From: BS750m-G62 sp964577175
Lineage (GTDB): Bacteria > Planctomycetota > Phycisphaerae > FEN-1346
Reading direction: 5' to 3'
Assembly: GCA_964577175.1 (NCBI GenBank)
Contig: CAZNYC010000006.1
Span: forward strand, 1-58,982
DNA length: 58,982 nt
The notes below the pieces were generated by a model. That model saw only the letters and a program-made list of their open reading frames with translations. It was not told the origin of the DNA and made no database searches. Within the stretch, counting starts at the first letter, position 1. The number at the start of each line of letters is the position of its first letter. Both the position numbers and the translations under genes were made by a program. Positions 17,677 through 25,340 of this stretch are shown here, one piece after another.

Positions 17677-18945
17677 TCAGAGCCGCTTCGCCGCCACCAC
17701 CGTCCGGTCGTCGCGGAAGTGGCCGCCCGGGCACACCGAATCGGTCAGCCCTTCCAGGGCGCCGATGACGGCGCCGGTCGAGTCTGCCAGATGCGCGTGA
17801 ACGGTCTCGACGACGGCGTCGAAACCGAGTTCCGTGCCGTCGGATTGCTCGCACTCGAAGATGCCGTCGGAGATCAGGAAGAAGGCGTCGCCGGGGCCGA
17901 GGGGCAGCGGGTCCGACGCCTCGAACGCCGCGTCGGCCATGATGCCCAGGGGGAGGCCCGTGGCGGTGAACCGCTCGGACGTGCCGTCCGTCCGGGCCAG
18001 CAGCAGCGGACCGTGGCCGGCGCTGGCGAACGTGACGGTGCCGTGGGCGTCATCCAGGACCGCCAGGGCGAGGGTGACGAAGCGTCCGGCCTCGACGTCG
18101 GCGGTGAGGAGGCGGTTGGCGTCGGTCAGGACGCAGGCCGGGCAGGTGTCGCGGAGGGCCAGGGCCCGGATGAGGGCCCGCGTCGTCGCCGCCAGCAGCG
18201 CCGGGCCCACCCCGTGTCCGACGGCGTCGCCGAGCATCATGCCGATGCGTCCGTCGCCCCAGCGGAAGAGGTCGTAGAAGTCGCCGCCGGCGTATTCGGA
18301 CGGTCGGTTCCAGCCGCCCAGGTCGAAGGCGTCGGTGGGCGGGGGCTGTTCGGGCAGGAGGTCGGCCTGGATCTGCTGGGCGAGTTCCATCTCGGCTTCC
18401 AGCCGCCGCTTGGCCAGGAACTCTTCCACCAGCCGGGCCCGCTCCAGGGCGACGCCGGCCTGGTCGGCCAGCGCCCGCATCAGGGCCGTATCGTCCTCCG
18501 TGAACGGGCCGGACCGCTTGTTCAGCGCCTCGACCACGCCCACGAGGTCGCCGTTCAGGTTGGTCATGGGGACGGCCAGGATGTTGCGGGTCCGCCAGCC
18601 GGTCTTGCGGTCGACCTCCTTGTTGAAGCGGGGGTCGGAGTAGGCGTCCGGGATGAGCAGGCACGCCTGGGTCCGGGCCACGGAGCCGGCGATGCCGCGG
18701 TCGGCCGGCATCCGGATGACCTCGATCTCGCTCTGGGTGGCGATGCGGCTGTAGAGTTCGTTGGTGGCGGGGTCGTAGAGGAAGAGGGTGGCCCGCTCGG
18801 CGTCGAGGAGGTTGCAGGTTTCCTCGGCGATGGACTCCAGCAGGGGGTCGAGGCGCGGCTCGGAGGCCAGCCGGCGCGTGATCTCCAGCAGCGCGTCGAG
18901 GTGGCGGCGGAGGGTGGCCGCGTCGCCCTGGTCTGCGTTGGTCAT
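17677..18945 (-). CDS. GAF-domain PP2C-type (SpoIIE/RsbU) serine phosphatase
   Basis: A 422-residue cytoplasmic protein. Residues about 15-170 form a GAF sensor domain (FLYDPATNELYSRIA, then GIAGSVARTQACLLIPDAYSD and ILAVPMTNLNGDLVGVVEAL). A helical linker (LEAEMELAQQIQADLLPEQP) precedes a SpoIIE/PP2C domain with GGDFYDLF, MMLGDAVGHGVGPALLAA, TFASAGHGPLLLA, and ISDGIFE, which carry the metal-binding Asp and Gly residues. Such proteins dephosphorylate anti-anti-sigma factors in partner-switching stress pathways; no RsbV/RsbW homologue is in the window. The ATG at 18945 follows a GAGGGG stretch; a longer start at 18978 is possible. Probably cotranscribed with the downstream membrane protein. 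Confidence 0.88.
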   Translation of the reverse strand: MTNADQGDAATLRRHLDALLEITRRLASEPRLDPLLESIAEETCNLLDAERATLFLYDPATNELYSRIATQSEIEVIRMPADRGIAGSVARTQACLLIPDAYSDPRFNKEVDRKTGWRTRNILAVPMTNLNGDLVGVVEALNKRSGPFTEDDTALMRALADQAGVALERARLVEEFLAKRRLEAEMELAQQIQADLLPEQPPPTDAFDLGGWNRPSEYAGGDFYDLFRWGDGRIGMMLGDAVGHGVGPALLAATTRALIRALALRDTCPACVLTDANRLLTADVEAGRFVTLALAVLDDAHGTVTFASAGHGPLLLARTDGTSERFTATGLPLGIMADAAFEASDPLPLGPGDAFFLISDGIFECEQSDGTELGFDAVVETVHAHLADSTGAVIGALEGLTDSVCPGGHFRDDRTVVAAKRL

Positions 18946-19044
18946 CGCAAGCCCCTCATCCCGCCCTTCGCAAATCATACGGGCGGGGGGGACGGGGCCT
19001 CAAGGGAATTGTGGGGAGAAGGCCAGGGCATGCAGGCAATAGAT

Positions 19045-19491
19045 TCAATCGCCGTCGGGCTCGTCGAGGAGGGGTGTTGGTGAGGGTACATCGGCAATAG
19101 CAACCTGGATGGGGTACATTGCCGCGGGCTTGCCGTAGGTGCCATCCTCTTCCCGGCGAATTGATACCTCAATGTTATAGCGTCCCTCTTGCTTGAACGG
19201 TGTACCGCCCACGGTGAGAAACATTCGGTGCCGTGGCTTTTCAAGGCGGAAGTCGCCCTCTAGGTTGAAGATCTCTTCGCCATCGGGGCCGAGAAGCCGA
19301 GTCCTCTGGAAGAACTTGGTACCGTCCTCGCCTTCTTCCCTTTGCCAAAGGGTGACTATGACGAAGCTAGGCAGTGCAATCGGTAGACTCGCCCCCCCCA
19401 CCTGCTCTAAGACTGAAAACAACGTGACGGTGTTGGACTGCGCGTCCACCGCGTGCCCCATTGCAGCGACAGTAAACACGTGAGTAGGCAA
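19045..19491 (-). CDS. Small hypothetical protein, possibly DUF6941-like
   Basis: A 148-residue soluble protein in a stretch of visibly lower G+C than its neighbours. It begins MPTHVFTVAAMGHAVDAQSN with FSVLEQV and an acidic-rich beta pattern (TRLLGPDGEEIFNLEGDFRL, MFLTVGGTPFKQEGRYNIEV). This resembles beta-sandwich DUF6941-type proteins, an assignment I hold loosely. It is the last of three same-strand genes; the upstream neighbour ends 21 bases away, so they are likely cotranscribed. No signal peptide or membrane segment is visible. Function unknown. Confidence 0.6.
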   Translation of the reverse strand: MPTHVFTVAAMGHAVDAQSNTVTLFSVLEQVGGASLPIALPSFVIVTLWQREEGEDGTKFFQRTRLLGPDGEEIFNLEGDFRLEKPRHRMFLTVGGTPFKQEGRYNIEVSIRREEDGTYGKPAAMYPIQVAIADVPSPTPLLDEPDGD

Positions 19492-19512
19492 TCTGTATCC
19501 CTTCCTCGTGCG

Positions 19513-20007
19513 CTACGCGACCATCGTTGTGTGACACGTGGTGCCGGCTGGCGCCACAGGTTGTCCGCTATTTTGGTACCGGACCCACTGCAGGGTAGAA
19601 GACTTGACCGGGCTGTAGTACGAAGGGGCATTGCTGTCTACGAACCGATCACTGCAGTATTCAGCCATCCTTCGGATCCAAACAAGAGAGTTCACGCGTT
19701 CTCGGCGTCGTTGAGCAAACAGCGCCCTTACCTCGGGCAAGGGGCTTTGCTCCAGGAGCACCAAGCCAGCACATATTGCCGACTCAGCGGGGTGCCTGTA
19801 ACGATTATCGTAAGGCATTCGCAAGAGCTTCTGAATCCAACCACAAAGATGGCGAATGCTCTCCGGGTCTGAAGCTAGCCTGAGAGCCACGCTTCTGACC
19901 TCCGGCGTACGAGCGAGCCTTCGCCAGAGACTCCCTACGTCCGAGGCTGCAGCGGCCTGAAACAATACCCCGTCGGAATCGAGAACACTGAAGTCCTGAC
20001 TGCTCAT
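19513..20007 (-). CDS. Hypothetical protein, translationally coupled to the disrupted gene upstream
   Basis: A 164-residue soluble protein with no family I recognise. It starts MSSQDFSVLDSDG and contains a helical, Arg/Leu-rich middle (SLWRRLARTPEVRSVALRLA, then HLCGWIQKLLRMPYDNRYRH). The tail carries MAEYCSDRF and SYYSPVK. The helical middle looks like a repeat-type (HEAT-like) packing, an inference. Its ATG overlaps the stop of the preceding gene as ATGA (20007-20004), indicating translational coupling, so the insertion in that gene may lower its expression. Codon use is less G+C-biased than in flanking genes, suggesting acquisition. Confidence 0.65.
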   Translation of the reverse strand: MSSQDFSVLDSDGVLFQAAAASDVGSLWRRLARTPEVRSVALRLASDPESIRHLCGWIQKLLRMPYDNRYRHPAESAICAGLVLLEQSPLPEVRALFAQRRRERVNSLVWIRRMAEYCSDRFVDSNAPSYYSPVKSSTLQWVRYQNSGQPVAPAGTTCHTTMVA

Positions 20008-20701
20008 TGAAGAGGCCTTTCTGTGCAAAATGCCACGCGCTGATCCTTATAAGGACCTTCCGTAAGGGTGTGCAAATACTCCCCGGCTTGTCCCCACTTG
20101 CTGAGAACCCACACGGCTTGTCCACCTATGAGATCGTCGGAGCGCTCAATGTGCGTGATGACTGCGGTGCGCGAAACCTCCTTCCCCTCATAACAGACCA
20201 CGAGGTCACCTGGTTGTGCTTCCGCAGACCTGATAGACCGGTAACCATCGTCAAGGAGGATGGCTTCGACGTCCTCCGGATTATAAATTGCGGATTCAAC
20301 TTTGAAACGCAACAAGCCCCCAAGCCCCTGGAGCCCCGTCGCGTCGGCGTCGGCCTCACCCGGCGGCCCGAAGGGCTCCGGGCCGACGCCGAGGCGGCGG
20401 GGCGAAAGGGGCCCCTGGCAGCCTCGGAGCCGAGGCAGAGGCCCTCAAACGCCACAAGCCGTCGTTTCGCTTGTTGCGTTTCAAAGTTGAATCCGCAAAT
20501 GCCAGTTCGCCTGTTTGCAAAGGTCATTCCATGGCAGTTATACTGGCCAGTCGGGGGCCGCCGCATCGTAGCCATCGGAGAAGCCCTTCGGTGAACTTCG
20601 GCCAATCTTGCGGCCACGTGCGGCGCGGGATCGGGATCCTGAGCATTGGGGATTTCGCGCCCAAGCCGCGTGCAGAGGGGGATGGAGCCGGGAAGTGCCA
20701 T
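20004..20701 (-). pseudogene. NlpC/P60-like gene split by a 209-bp inverted-repeat element
   Basis: The N-terminal part reads MALPGSIPLC... to MTFANRRTGI, then enters the inserted element. The C-terminal part resumes as YNPEDVEAILLDDGYRSI and runs to FCTERP at 20004. Removing the element and one copy of the 3-bp duplication (212 bases) gives an uninterrupted 161-residue frame. YNCHGMTFA supplies a likely nucleophile Cys. GDLVVCYEGKEVSRTAVITH supplies a likely His and the GDLV strand of cysteine peptidases of the NlpC/P60 superfamily; SKWGQAGEYLH is typical of DUF7689-like members. GGAGG lies 8 bases before the ATG at 20701. Whether either half is still made is unknown. Its stop overlaps the next gene. 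Confidence 0.75.
20289..20497. mobile_element. MITE-like element with 29-bp terminal inverted repeats
   Basis: The left end begins TGCGGATTCAAC and the right end is its exact reverse complement ending GTTGAATCCGCA. The match is perfect over 29 bases (20289-20317 and 20469-20497). AAT occurs on both flanks (20286-20288 and 20498-20500) as a likely 3-bp target duplication. The interior of about 150 bases is very G+C-rich, contains inverted segments (GGGCCGACGCC against GGCGTCGGCC), and has no transposase. It is a non-autonomous element that must have been moved in trans. Confidence 0.8.
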
Positions 20702-20805
20702 GGAACTAACCTCCGACAAGTTAAAGCCTGTTCGAAGTGAGTCCTCGCGATTCCTGCTACTACATCATCGAGACCGCCAGGTACCGGCCGCGGGCCCTCA
20801 TCCCA

Positions 20806-21498
20806 TCATGTGCCGCGCAGCCCCTTGGGCGGGCCGAGGATTTCCGCGAGGACGATCGCGCGGGCGGCGTTCGGGCCGCGGAGCATGCCGCCGATGTAGT
20901 CCACGCGTCCCGCGCCCCGTCGGGCGGCAGTGCCGGCGGCGGCCGGCGCCGCCCCGCCCGGCCGGCCGAGCGTGCCGAGGGTGGGAAAGTTGGACCGGCC
21001 GAGCCGGCCGAGCCGTCGCCCGGACTCGCCCGTGCCCTTCCGGGCGGCGGCGTGGACGGTCTCCACGGTGGCCGACGGGCTCTCGACGGGCCGTGCCGTT
21101 ACAGGCGGCTCGGCGGGCTGCGGACGCCGTTCCGCCTGCGCCTGCGAAGGCTGGCGGGCCTGCGCGGTCCGGCCCGGCTGCCGTCGGCGGGCGCCCCGCG
21201 GCGCGCGGGACGGCGCCGGCATGCCGGCGGCCGGTTGGCGCCCGCGCCCCCGCTGCGGGGCGGACGCCCCGGCCGCGGGCTGCGACGGCGTTTTCTGCTC
21301 CGGCTCGCGATGGGCCGTCGCGGACGGGCGGCGCTCCGTCCGGCCGGAGTCCCGTTTCCATTGGTCGGCCTGGTCCTTCTGCCTGGCGTCGCGGTTGGCG
21401 GCCTGCTGCTCGCGCTGCTGCTTCTCGACGTACTTGCGGAGCAGGCTGGCGCCCAGGGCGATGAGGGCGAAAAGGATGAGGGCGATGATCTGTTCCAT
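20806..21498 (-). CDS. Membrane-anchored disordered protein of the NfeD/FloA operon
   Basis: A 230-residue protein with one N-terminal membrane helix (IIALILFALIALGASLL, residues 3-20), then a charged helix (RKYVEKQQREQQAANRDARQ). A long Pro/Arg/Gln-rich disordered region of about 130 residues follows. A short conserved-looking tail reads MLRGPNAARAIVLAEILGPP. That tail motif (AIVLxEILGPP) is, from memory, seen in small planctomycete proteins next to SPFH genes. It is the last gene of the minus-strand operon with two NfeD proteins and FloA. A role in membrane-domain organisation is inferred from position only. AGGAG precedes the ATG at 21498. Confidence 0.7.
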   Translation of the reverse strand: MEQIIALILFALIALGASLLRKYVEKQQREQQAANRDARQKDQADQWKRDSGRTERRPSATAHREPEQKTPSQPAAGASAPQRGRGRQPAAGMPAPSRAPRGARRRQPGRTAQARQPSQAQAERRPQPAEPPVTARPVESPSATVETVHAAARKGTGESGRRLGRLGRSNFPTLGTLGRPGGAAPAAAGTAARRGAGRVDYIGGMLRGPNAARAIVLAEILGPPKGLRGT

Positions 21499-21536
21499 CG
21501 TGTGCTCCTGGCGTGACGGCAAGTCGCTTGTCCTGC

Positions 21537-21625
21537 ATTCCCTCTCCCCCGGCGGGAGAGGGCAGGGTGAGGGGGATCGCTGCTTCGCCCTCACCCCTTC
21601 CTCTCTCCCGTCAAGGAAGAGGGGG
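21537..21625. repeat. CCCTCTCCC-type inverted repeat
   Basis: CCCTCTCCCCCGGCGGGAGA followed by GGGCAGGGTGAGGG and, after a spacer, an inverted copy CCCTCACCCC...CTCTCTCCCG. The same family occurs at 46178-46222 and 52915-53008. It lies between floA and the anchored-protein gene of the same operon. Confidence 0.75.
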
Positions 21626-21639
21626 CGTGCGTGCGGCGG

Positions 21640-22695
21640 TTACTGTTCCTCGGGCGGCTTGGGCGGGCCGGCGTTTTCGCCGATGTTCTGCCGCATGCCC
21701 GTATCCGCCTGGATGTTCTTCATGCGGTAGTAGTCCATGATACCGAGGTTGCCGGCGCGGAACGCCTCGGCCATGGCCTTGGGCACCTCGGCCTCGGCCA
21801 GGACGACCTTGGCCCGGTTCTCCTGGACGAGGGCGAGCATTTCCTGTTCGCGGGCGGCGGCGGCGGCGCGGCGTTTCTCGGCCTCGGCCTGGAACATCCG
21901 CTTGTTCGCCTCGGCCTGGTCCGCCTGGAGGCGGGCGCCGATATTGTCGCCCACGTCCACGTCGGCGATGTCGATGGAGAGAATCTCGAACGCCGTCCCG
22001 GCGTCGAGGCCCTTCTCCAGGACCCGCTTCGAGATGGAGTCCGGGTCGCGGAGGACGGCCTTGTGGCTCTGGGCCGAGCCGATCGTCGTGACGATGCCCT
22101 CGCCGACGCGGGCGATGATCGTCTCTTCGGTCGCCCCGCCGACCAGCCGCTCCAGGTTCGCCCGCACCGTCACGCGGGCCTTGGCCTTCAGTTGGATGCC
22201 GTCCTCGGCGACGGCGTCGACGGTCGGCCGGCCGTGCTCCGGGTTCGGGCAGTCGATGACCTTCGGCAGGACGGAGGTGTGGACGGCGGCGAGGATGTCG
22301 CGTCCGGCCAGGTCGATGGCGGCGGCGGTCTTGAAGTCCAGGTCGATGTTGGCCCGGTCGGCCGCAATCAGGGCCCGGACCATCTTCGGCGCGTTGCCGC
22401 CCGCCAGGTAGTGGCTCTCCAGGTCGCGGGTCTCGGTAGCGATGCCGGCCTGGACCGCCATGATCTTCGTGCTGACGATCACGTTCGGACTCACCTTCCG
22501 CAGCGACATGCCGACGAGGTCGACGATGCCGATCTCGGCCCTCGTCGCGATACACCGGACCCACAGGCCGAGGTACCGCAGAATGACCAGGAACAGCACC
22601 AGGCCGATCACCAGCAGGATGCCGATGAGGACGTACCAGCCGCTCACCGCCAGGGGCAGCGCGCCGGCGGCCGTGTCGAACAGAGAGGGTTGCAT
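21640..22695 (-). CDS. floA: Flotillin-like SPFH protein FloA
   Basis: A 351-residue protein. One N-terminal hydrophobic segment (residues 17-40, VSGWYVLIGILLVIGLVLFL) is followed by a PHB/SPFH domain. The FloA/YqfA pattern includes GIVDLVGMSLRKV, VIVSTKIMAVQAGI, GGNAPKMVRALIAADRANID and VRANLERLVGGATEETIIARVGEG. A Glu/Ala-rich coiled-coil (EAEKRRAAAAAREQEMLALV) and a short Pro-rich tail complete it. FloA forms functional membrane microdomains. It follows two NfeD proteins on the same strand, the classic NfeD-FloA pairing. AAGGAGAA precedes the ATG. Length is close to that of Bacillus FloA (about 330). Confidence 0.93.
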   Translation of the reverse strand: MQPSLFDTAAGALPLAVSGWYVLIGILLVIGLVLFLVILRYLGLWVRCIATRAEIGIVDLVGMSLRKVSPNVIVSTKIMAVQAGIATETRDLESHYLAGGNAPKMVRALIAADRANIDLDFKTAAAIDLAGRDILAAVHTSVLPKVIDCPNPEHGRPTVDAVAEDGIQLKAKARVTVRANLERLVGGATEETIIARVGEGIVTTIGSAQSHKAVLRDPDSISKRVLEKGLDAGTAFEILSIDIADVDVGDNIGARLQADQAEANKRMFQAEAEKRRAAAAAREQEMLALVQENRAKVVLAEAEVPKAMAEAFRAGNLGIMDYYRMKNIQADTGMRQNIGENAGPPKPPEEQ

Positions 22696-22735
22696 GGGAT
22701 TCTCCTTCCGGTTGCGGTCAGGATTCGCTTGCGTA

Positions 22736-22876
22736 GGGCGGCGGGTCTCCACGCCGAACACGCAGGTGCCACGGTTTGCTTGTCAAACCGTGTTCATCAA
22801 TCGTGGGGCACGGATTGGCAAGCAATCCGTGGCGCCCGGTGCCTCGCGCGGTGGGTCCGGAGACCCGCCGCGCTCA
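22736..22876. repeat. Palindromic repeats within the NfeD-FloA operon
   Basis: Between the short nfeD and floA are GGTGCCACGGTTTGCTTGTC, an AAACCGTG arm, ATTGGCAAGCAATCCGTGGC and a GCGCGGTGGGTCCGGAGACC/CGCCGCGC palindrome. The hairpins lie in what is expected to be a transcribed intercistronic region. Confidence 0.75.
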
Positions 22877-23422
22877 TTCCTTGCCAGCGTGTGACTCGTC
22901 CTCGTCCTCGGGCACGGGCCGGACGACGACGCGGGCGCCGTGCTCGGCCAGCACCGTGAGGGGCGTGCCGGGCTGGACGTACTCGCCTTCGGTCACGCAA
23001 TCGACGGTCCGGCCGTCGTCCAGTGTCATTTTGCCGGCGGGGCGCAGCAGCGTCTTGGCCACGCCTTGCCGGCCGATGAGTTCGCCGGGCCGGCGGTGGG
23101 TCAGGTCGCCGGCCGTCCCGCGCTGGTTCGGACCGACCAGGATGATCCGCTTGGCCATGGGCGTGTGCGGCCAGATGCGCATCAGGACGTACAGCAGGAC
23201 CGGCGCCAGCAGCACCGTCACGAGGAGCGTGACGATGCCGGTCGTCGTGCCGACGGCGAACGCCGCCACGATGCCGCCGACGAAGCAGAGGATTGCGAGG
23301 ACCGTCAGCACGCCGCCGCTCGGGATGAAGATCTCGGCCGCGGCGCACAGGACGCCCAGGGCGAGCAGCAGGACGACCCAGCCCCACGACACCTGGGCCA
23401 GCATGGGGACGGCGGTCTCCAT
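22874..23422 (-). CDS. Short NfeD-type membrane protein
   Basis: A 182-residue protein with about three to four membrane helices (VLLLALGVLCAAAEIFI near 15-31, VLTVLAILCFVGGIVAAFAV near 35-54, IVTLLVTVLLAPVLLYVLM near 61-80). It ends in an NfeD C-terminal OB-fold (GELIGRQGVAKTLLRPAGKM, then VDCVTEGEYVQPGTPLTVLA). It lacks the ClpP-like protease domain of the preceding gene and is therefore the NfeD1a/1b-short type. Its ATG shares one base with the stop of that gene (TGATG at 23424-23420), so translation is coupled. It presumably partners FloA, encoded next. Confidence 0.88.
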   Translation of the reverse strand: METAVPMLAQVSWGWVVLLLALGVLCAAAEIFIPSGGVLTVLAILCFVGGIVAAFAVGTTTGIVTLLVTVLLAPVLLYVLMRIWPHTPMAKRIILVGPNQRGTAGDLTHRRPGELIGRQGVAKTLLRPAGKMTLDDGRTVDCVTEGEYVQPGTPLTVLAEHGARVVVRPVPEDEDESHAGKE

Positions 23423-25155
23423 CAGGCGGACTCCGTTTCCTCGTTCTCGTCCTCGGCGGGCGCCGGGGCCACCACGATCCGGTTTCCGCGGACCTGGGCC
23501 ACGCGGACGTCGGTGCCGGCGTCCAGGAACTCGCCGTCGGTCACCACGTCCACCAGACGCTCGCCGATGCGGGCCTTGCCGGCGGGGCGGAGCATCGTCG
23601 TCGTCCGTCCGGTCTCGCCGACGCGGGCCGTCCGCTCCTGGCTGGCGGCGGCGGCGCGGCTGGAACCGTCCGACACGGTCGTGTCCGACAGGACCAGCCG
23701 GTTCAACAGGGGCATTCGCGGCAAGAAGCGCGCCAGCACCATCGCCGAGATGACGAATACGACCATCACGACGGCCGTCATGGCCAGCGAGCGGGCCAGG
23801 GCGTCCCAGTCCACGTCGCCGCCCGTGCCGGGTTCCATATACGACGGGGGCAGGGCCAGGATGATGCTCCCCAGCAGGAGCAGGGCCCCCAGGCCGCCCA
23901 GGACGCCGAAGCCGGGCGTCACGAGCAGTTCCACCGCCAGCAGGGCGCCGCCGGCGACGAACAGCAGGACGGGCAGCCACTCCGGCCGACCCGCCAGGAA
24001 CGAGGCCGTGAACAGCAGCCCGAACGCCGCCAGCCCGATGGCCCCCGGCACGCCCACGCCCGGCGTATGCATCTCCACGTAAATCCCCAGCAGCCCGATG
24101 AGCACCAGCAGGGCCTTGAAGTACATGCTGTTCAGCCAGGAGACGAGCGTCTCGTTCCACGTGACCGGGTAGACCTCGATGCGGTCGCGGATCGGGTACA
24201 GGTCGTACAGGCGGTCGATGCGCGGGACGACGTGCCTGGCGAGACCGTAGGTCTCGGCCTCCTCGGCGCCGACGGTCAGGACCTCGTCGCCGGAGACGAT
24301 CGTCTCGCCTTTCTTCCAGTCGGGGCCGAGGGCGAAGAGGTCTTCCTCCTCCACGTACCGGACCTCGCCGGTCTCCTGGTTTCGGGCCTCGATGACCACG
24401 GTCTGCATCGTGACCATGGCCTTGAGGAGGGCCTTGGGATAGCCGTGCTGCTCGGCGAGGGTCTGGAGCCGCTCGACGATGGTGCCTTCCATCTTGGCGC
24501 GGACCTCGTCCTCCATTTCCACGGCCCCGCCCGCGGGCGTCGCCATGTACGGCGTGCAGGCGCCGACGGAGGCCTCCGGCGTCATGACGATCTCCTGGCA
24601 GGAGAAGGCCAGGATGGCCGCGGCGCTGTAGGCCCGGGCGTCGACGAACGCGACGGTGCGGGCGCGTCGGCCGACGCGCTGGATCTGGCGGCTGAGTTCC
24701 ATGCCGTCCGTCACGTACCCGCCGTCGGAGGTGATGTGGAAGATGATGAGGCCGCACCCGTCGTCGACGGCGTCGGTGGCGCGGCGTGCGACGCTCGTGC
24801 GGAGGGCGGTGTCGATGACCCCGCTGACGGGCACGCGGGCGGTGAGAAGGGGGGCGTCCGGGTCCGCGTCGGCGTCGGAGGGCGCATCGGGGGCCCCGTC
24901 CTCGCCCGTCGTGTCTTCCGCGGCGGACGGCTTGGCGGGCACCGCTTCCGCGCGCGGGTGCCACGGCGGGTCTTGCCCCGCCGTGTCCGGCGCATGGTCG
25001 AGCGCACGGCCGGGCGAGACCGGCCGTGGCACGTGCTTGTGCCGGGTGGGCGCGGCACCCCCCGCCAGCAGGCCGGCCGCAATGAGACCGACGGCCGCCG
25101 TCAGTTGAAACCTGCGCGCGCTGCCGATGCAAGGCATGCTCGATCCCGTCCGCAT
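23422..25155 (-). CDS. NfeD long form: ClpP-class membrane serine protease
   Basis: A 577-residue protein. It has an N-terminal signal/anchor (about residues 15-34), then a low-complexity region encoded partly by an inserted interspersed repeat (24958-25032, 25 codons in frame). The ClpP/crotonase-fold protease domain (about 105-310) contains SDGGYVTDGMELSRQI and ARAYSAAAILAFSC; the Ser after Tyr is the likely nucleophile. KALLKAMVT offers a Lys. A cluster of about five membrane helices and a C-terminal OB-fold (TTTMLRPAGKARIGERLVDV) complete it. Such proteases act on membrane proteins, and in archaea on stomatin. The start is uncertain: ATG at 25155 or 25137, both with weak ribosome sites. 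A TATACT box at 25195-25190 may be its -10 element. Confidence 0.87.
   Translation of the reverse strand: MRTGSSMPCIGSARRFQLTAAVGLIAAGLLAGGAAPTRHKHVPRPVSPGRALDHAPDTAGQDPPWHPRAEAVPAKPSAAEDTTGEDGAPDAPSDADADPDAPLLTARVPVSGVIDTALRTSVARRATDAVDDGCGLIIFHITSDGGYVTDGMELSRQIQRVGRRARTVAFVDARAYSAAAILAFSCQEIVMTPEASVGACTPYMATPAGGAVEMEDEVRAKMEGTIVERLQTLAEQHGYPKALLKAMVTMQTVVIEARNQETGEVRYVEEEDLFALGPDWKKGETIVSGDEVLTVGAEEAETYGLARHVVPRIDRLYDLYPIRDRIEVYPVTWNETLVSWLNSMYFKALLVLIGLLGIYVEMHTPGVGVPGAIGLAAFGLLFTASFLAGRPEWLPVLLFVAGGALLAVELLVTPGFGVLGGLGALLLLGSIILALPPSYMEPGTGGDVDWDALARSLAMTAVVMVVFVISAMVLARFLPRMPLLNRLVLSDTTVSDGSSRAAAASQERTARVGETGRTTTMLRPAGKARIGERLVDVVTDGEFLDAGTDVRVAQVRGNRIVVAPAPAEDENEETESA
24958..25032. repeat. 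Interspersed repeat copy inside the NfeD coding sequence
   Basis: The segment begins GTGCCACGGC and ends with its reverse complement GCCGTGGCAC. It contains the ACGGCCGGGCGAGACCGGCC hairpin seen in intergenic copies at 2280, 11150 and 16800. It is 75 bases long, so the reading frame is kept and 25 extra residues are encoded just after the signal segment. Confidence 0.7.
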
Positions 25156-25340
25156 CGTCTGAGATTCCCGATTCCGTCGGGCGCAAGTATATACGCGTTG
25201 GGGTGGGCGGGCTATTCAAAAGCAGACGGCGGTTTCGCGCGCGGCAAGCGGGGCGGTCCGCGCCGCGGCCCGAAACGGGCGTTCGCGGCGAGGCGGGTGC
25301 GGCGACCCGCGGCGCGGAATGCGGTTGCAGCGCCGTCGCG

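Noticed and set aside
20302..20490. An open frame inside the 209-bp element
   Set aside because: Only 62 codons, no ribosome site, and its sequence is inverted-repeat and G+C-rich filler; not a transposase.
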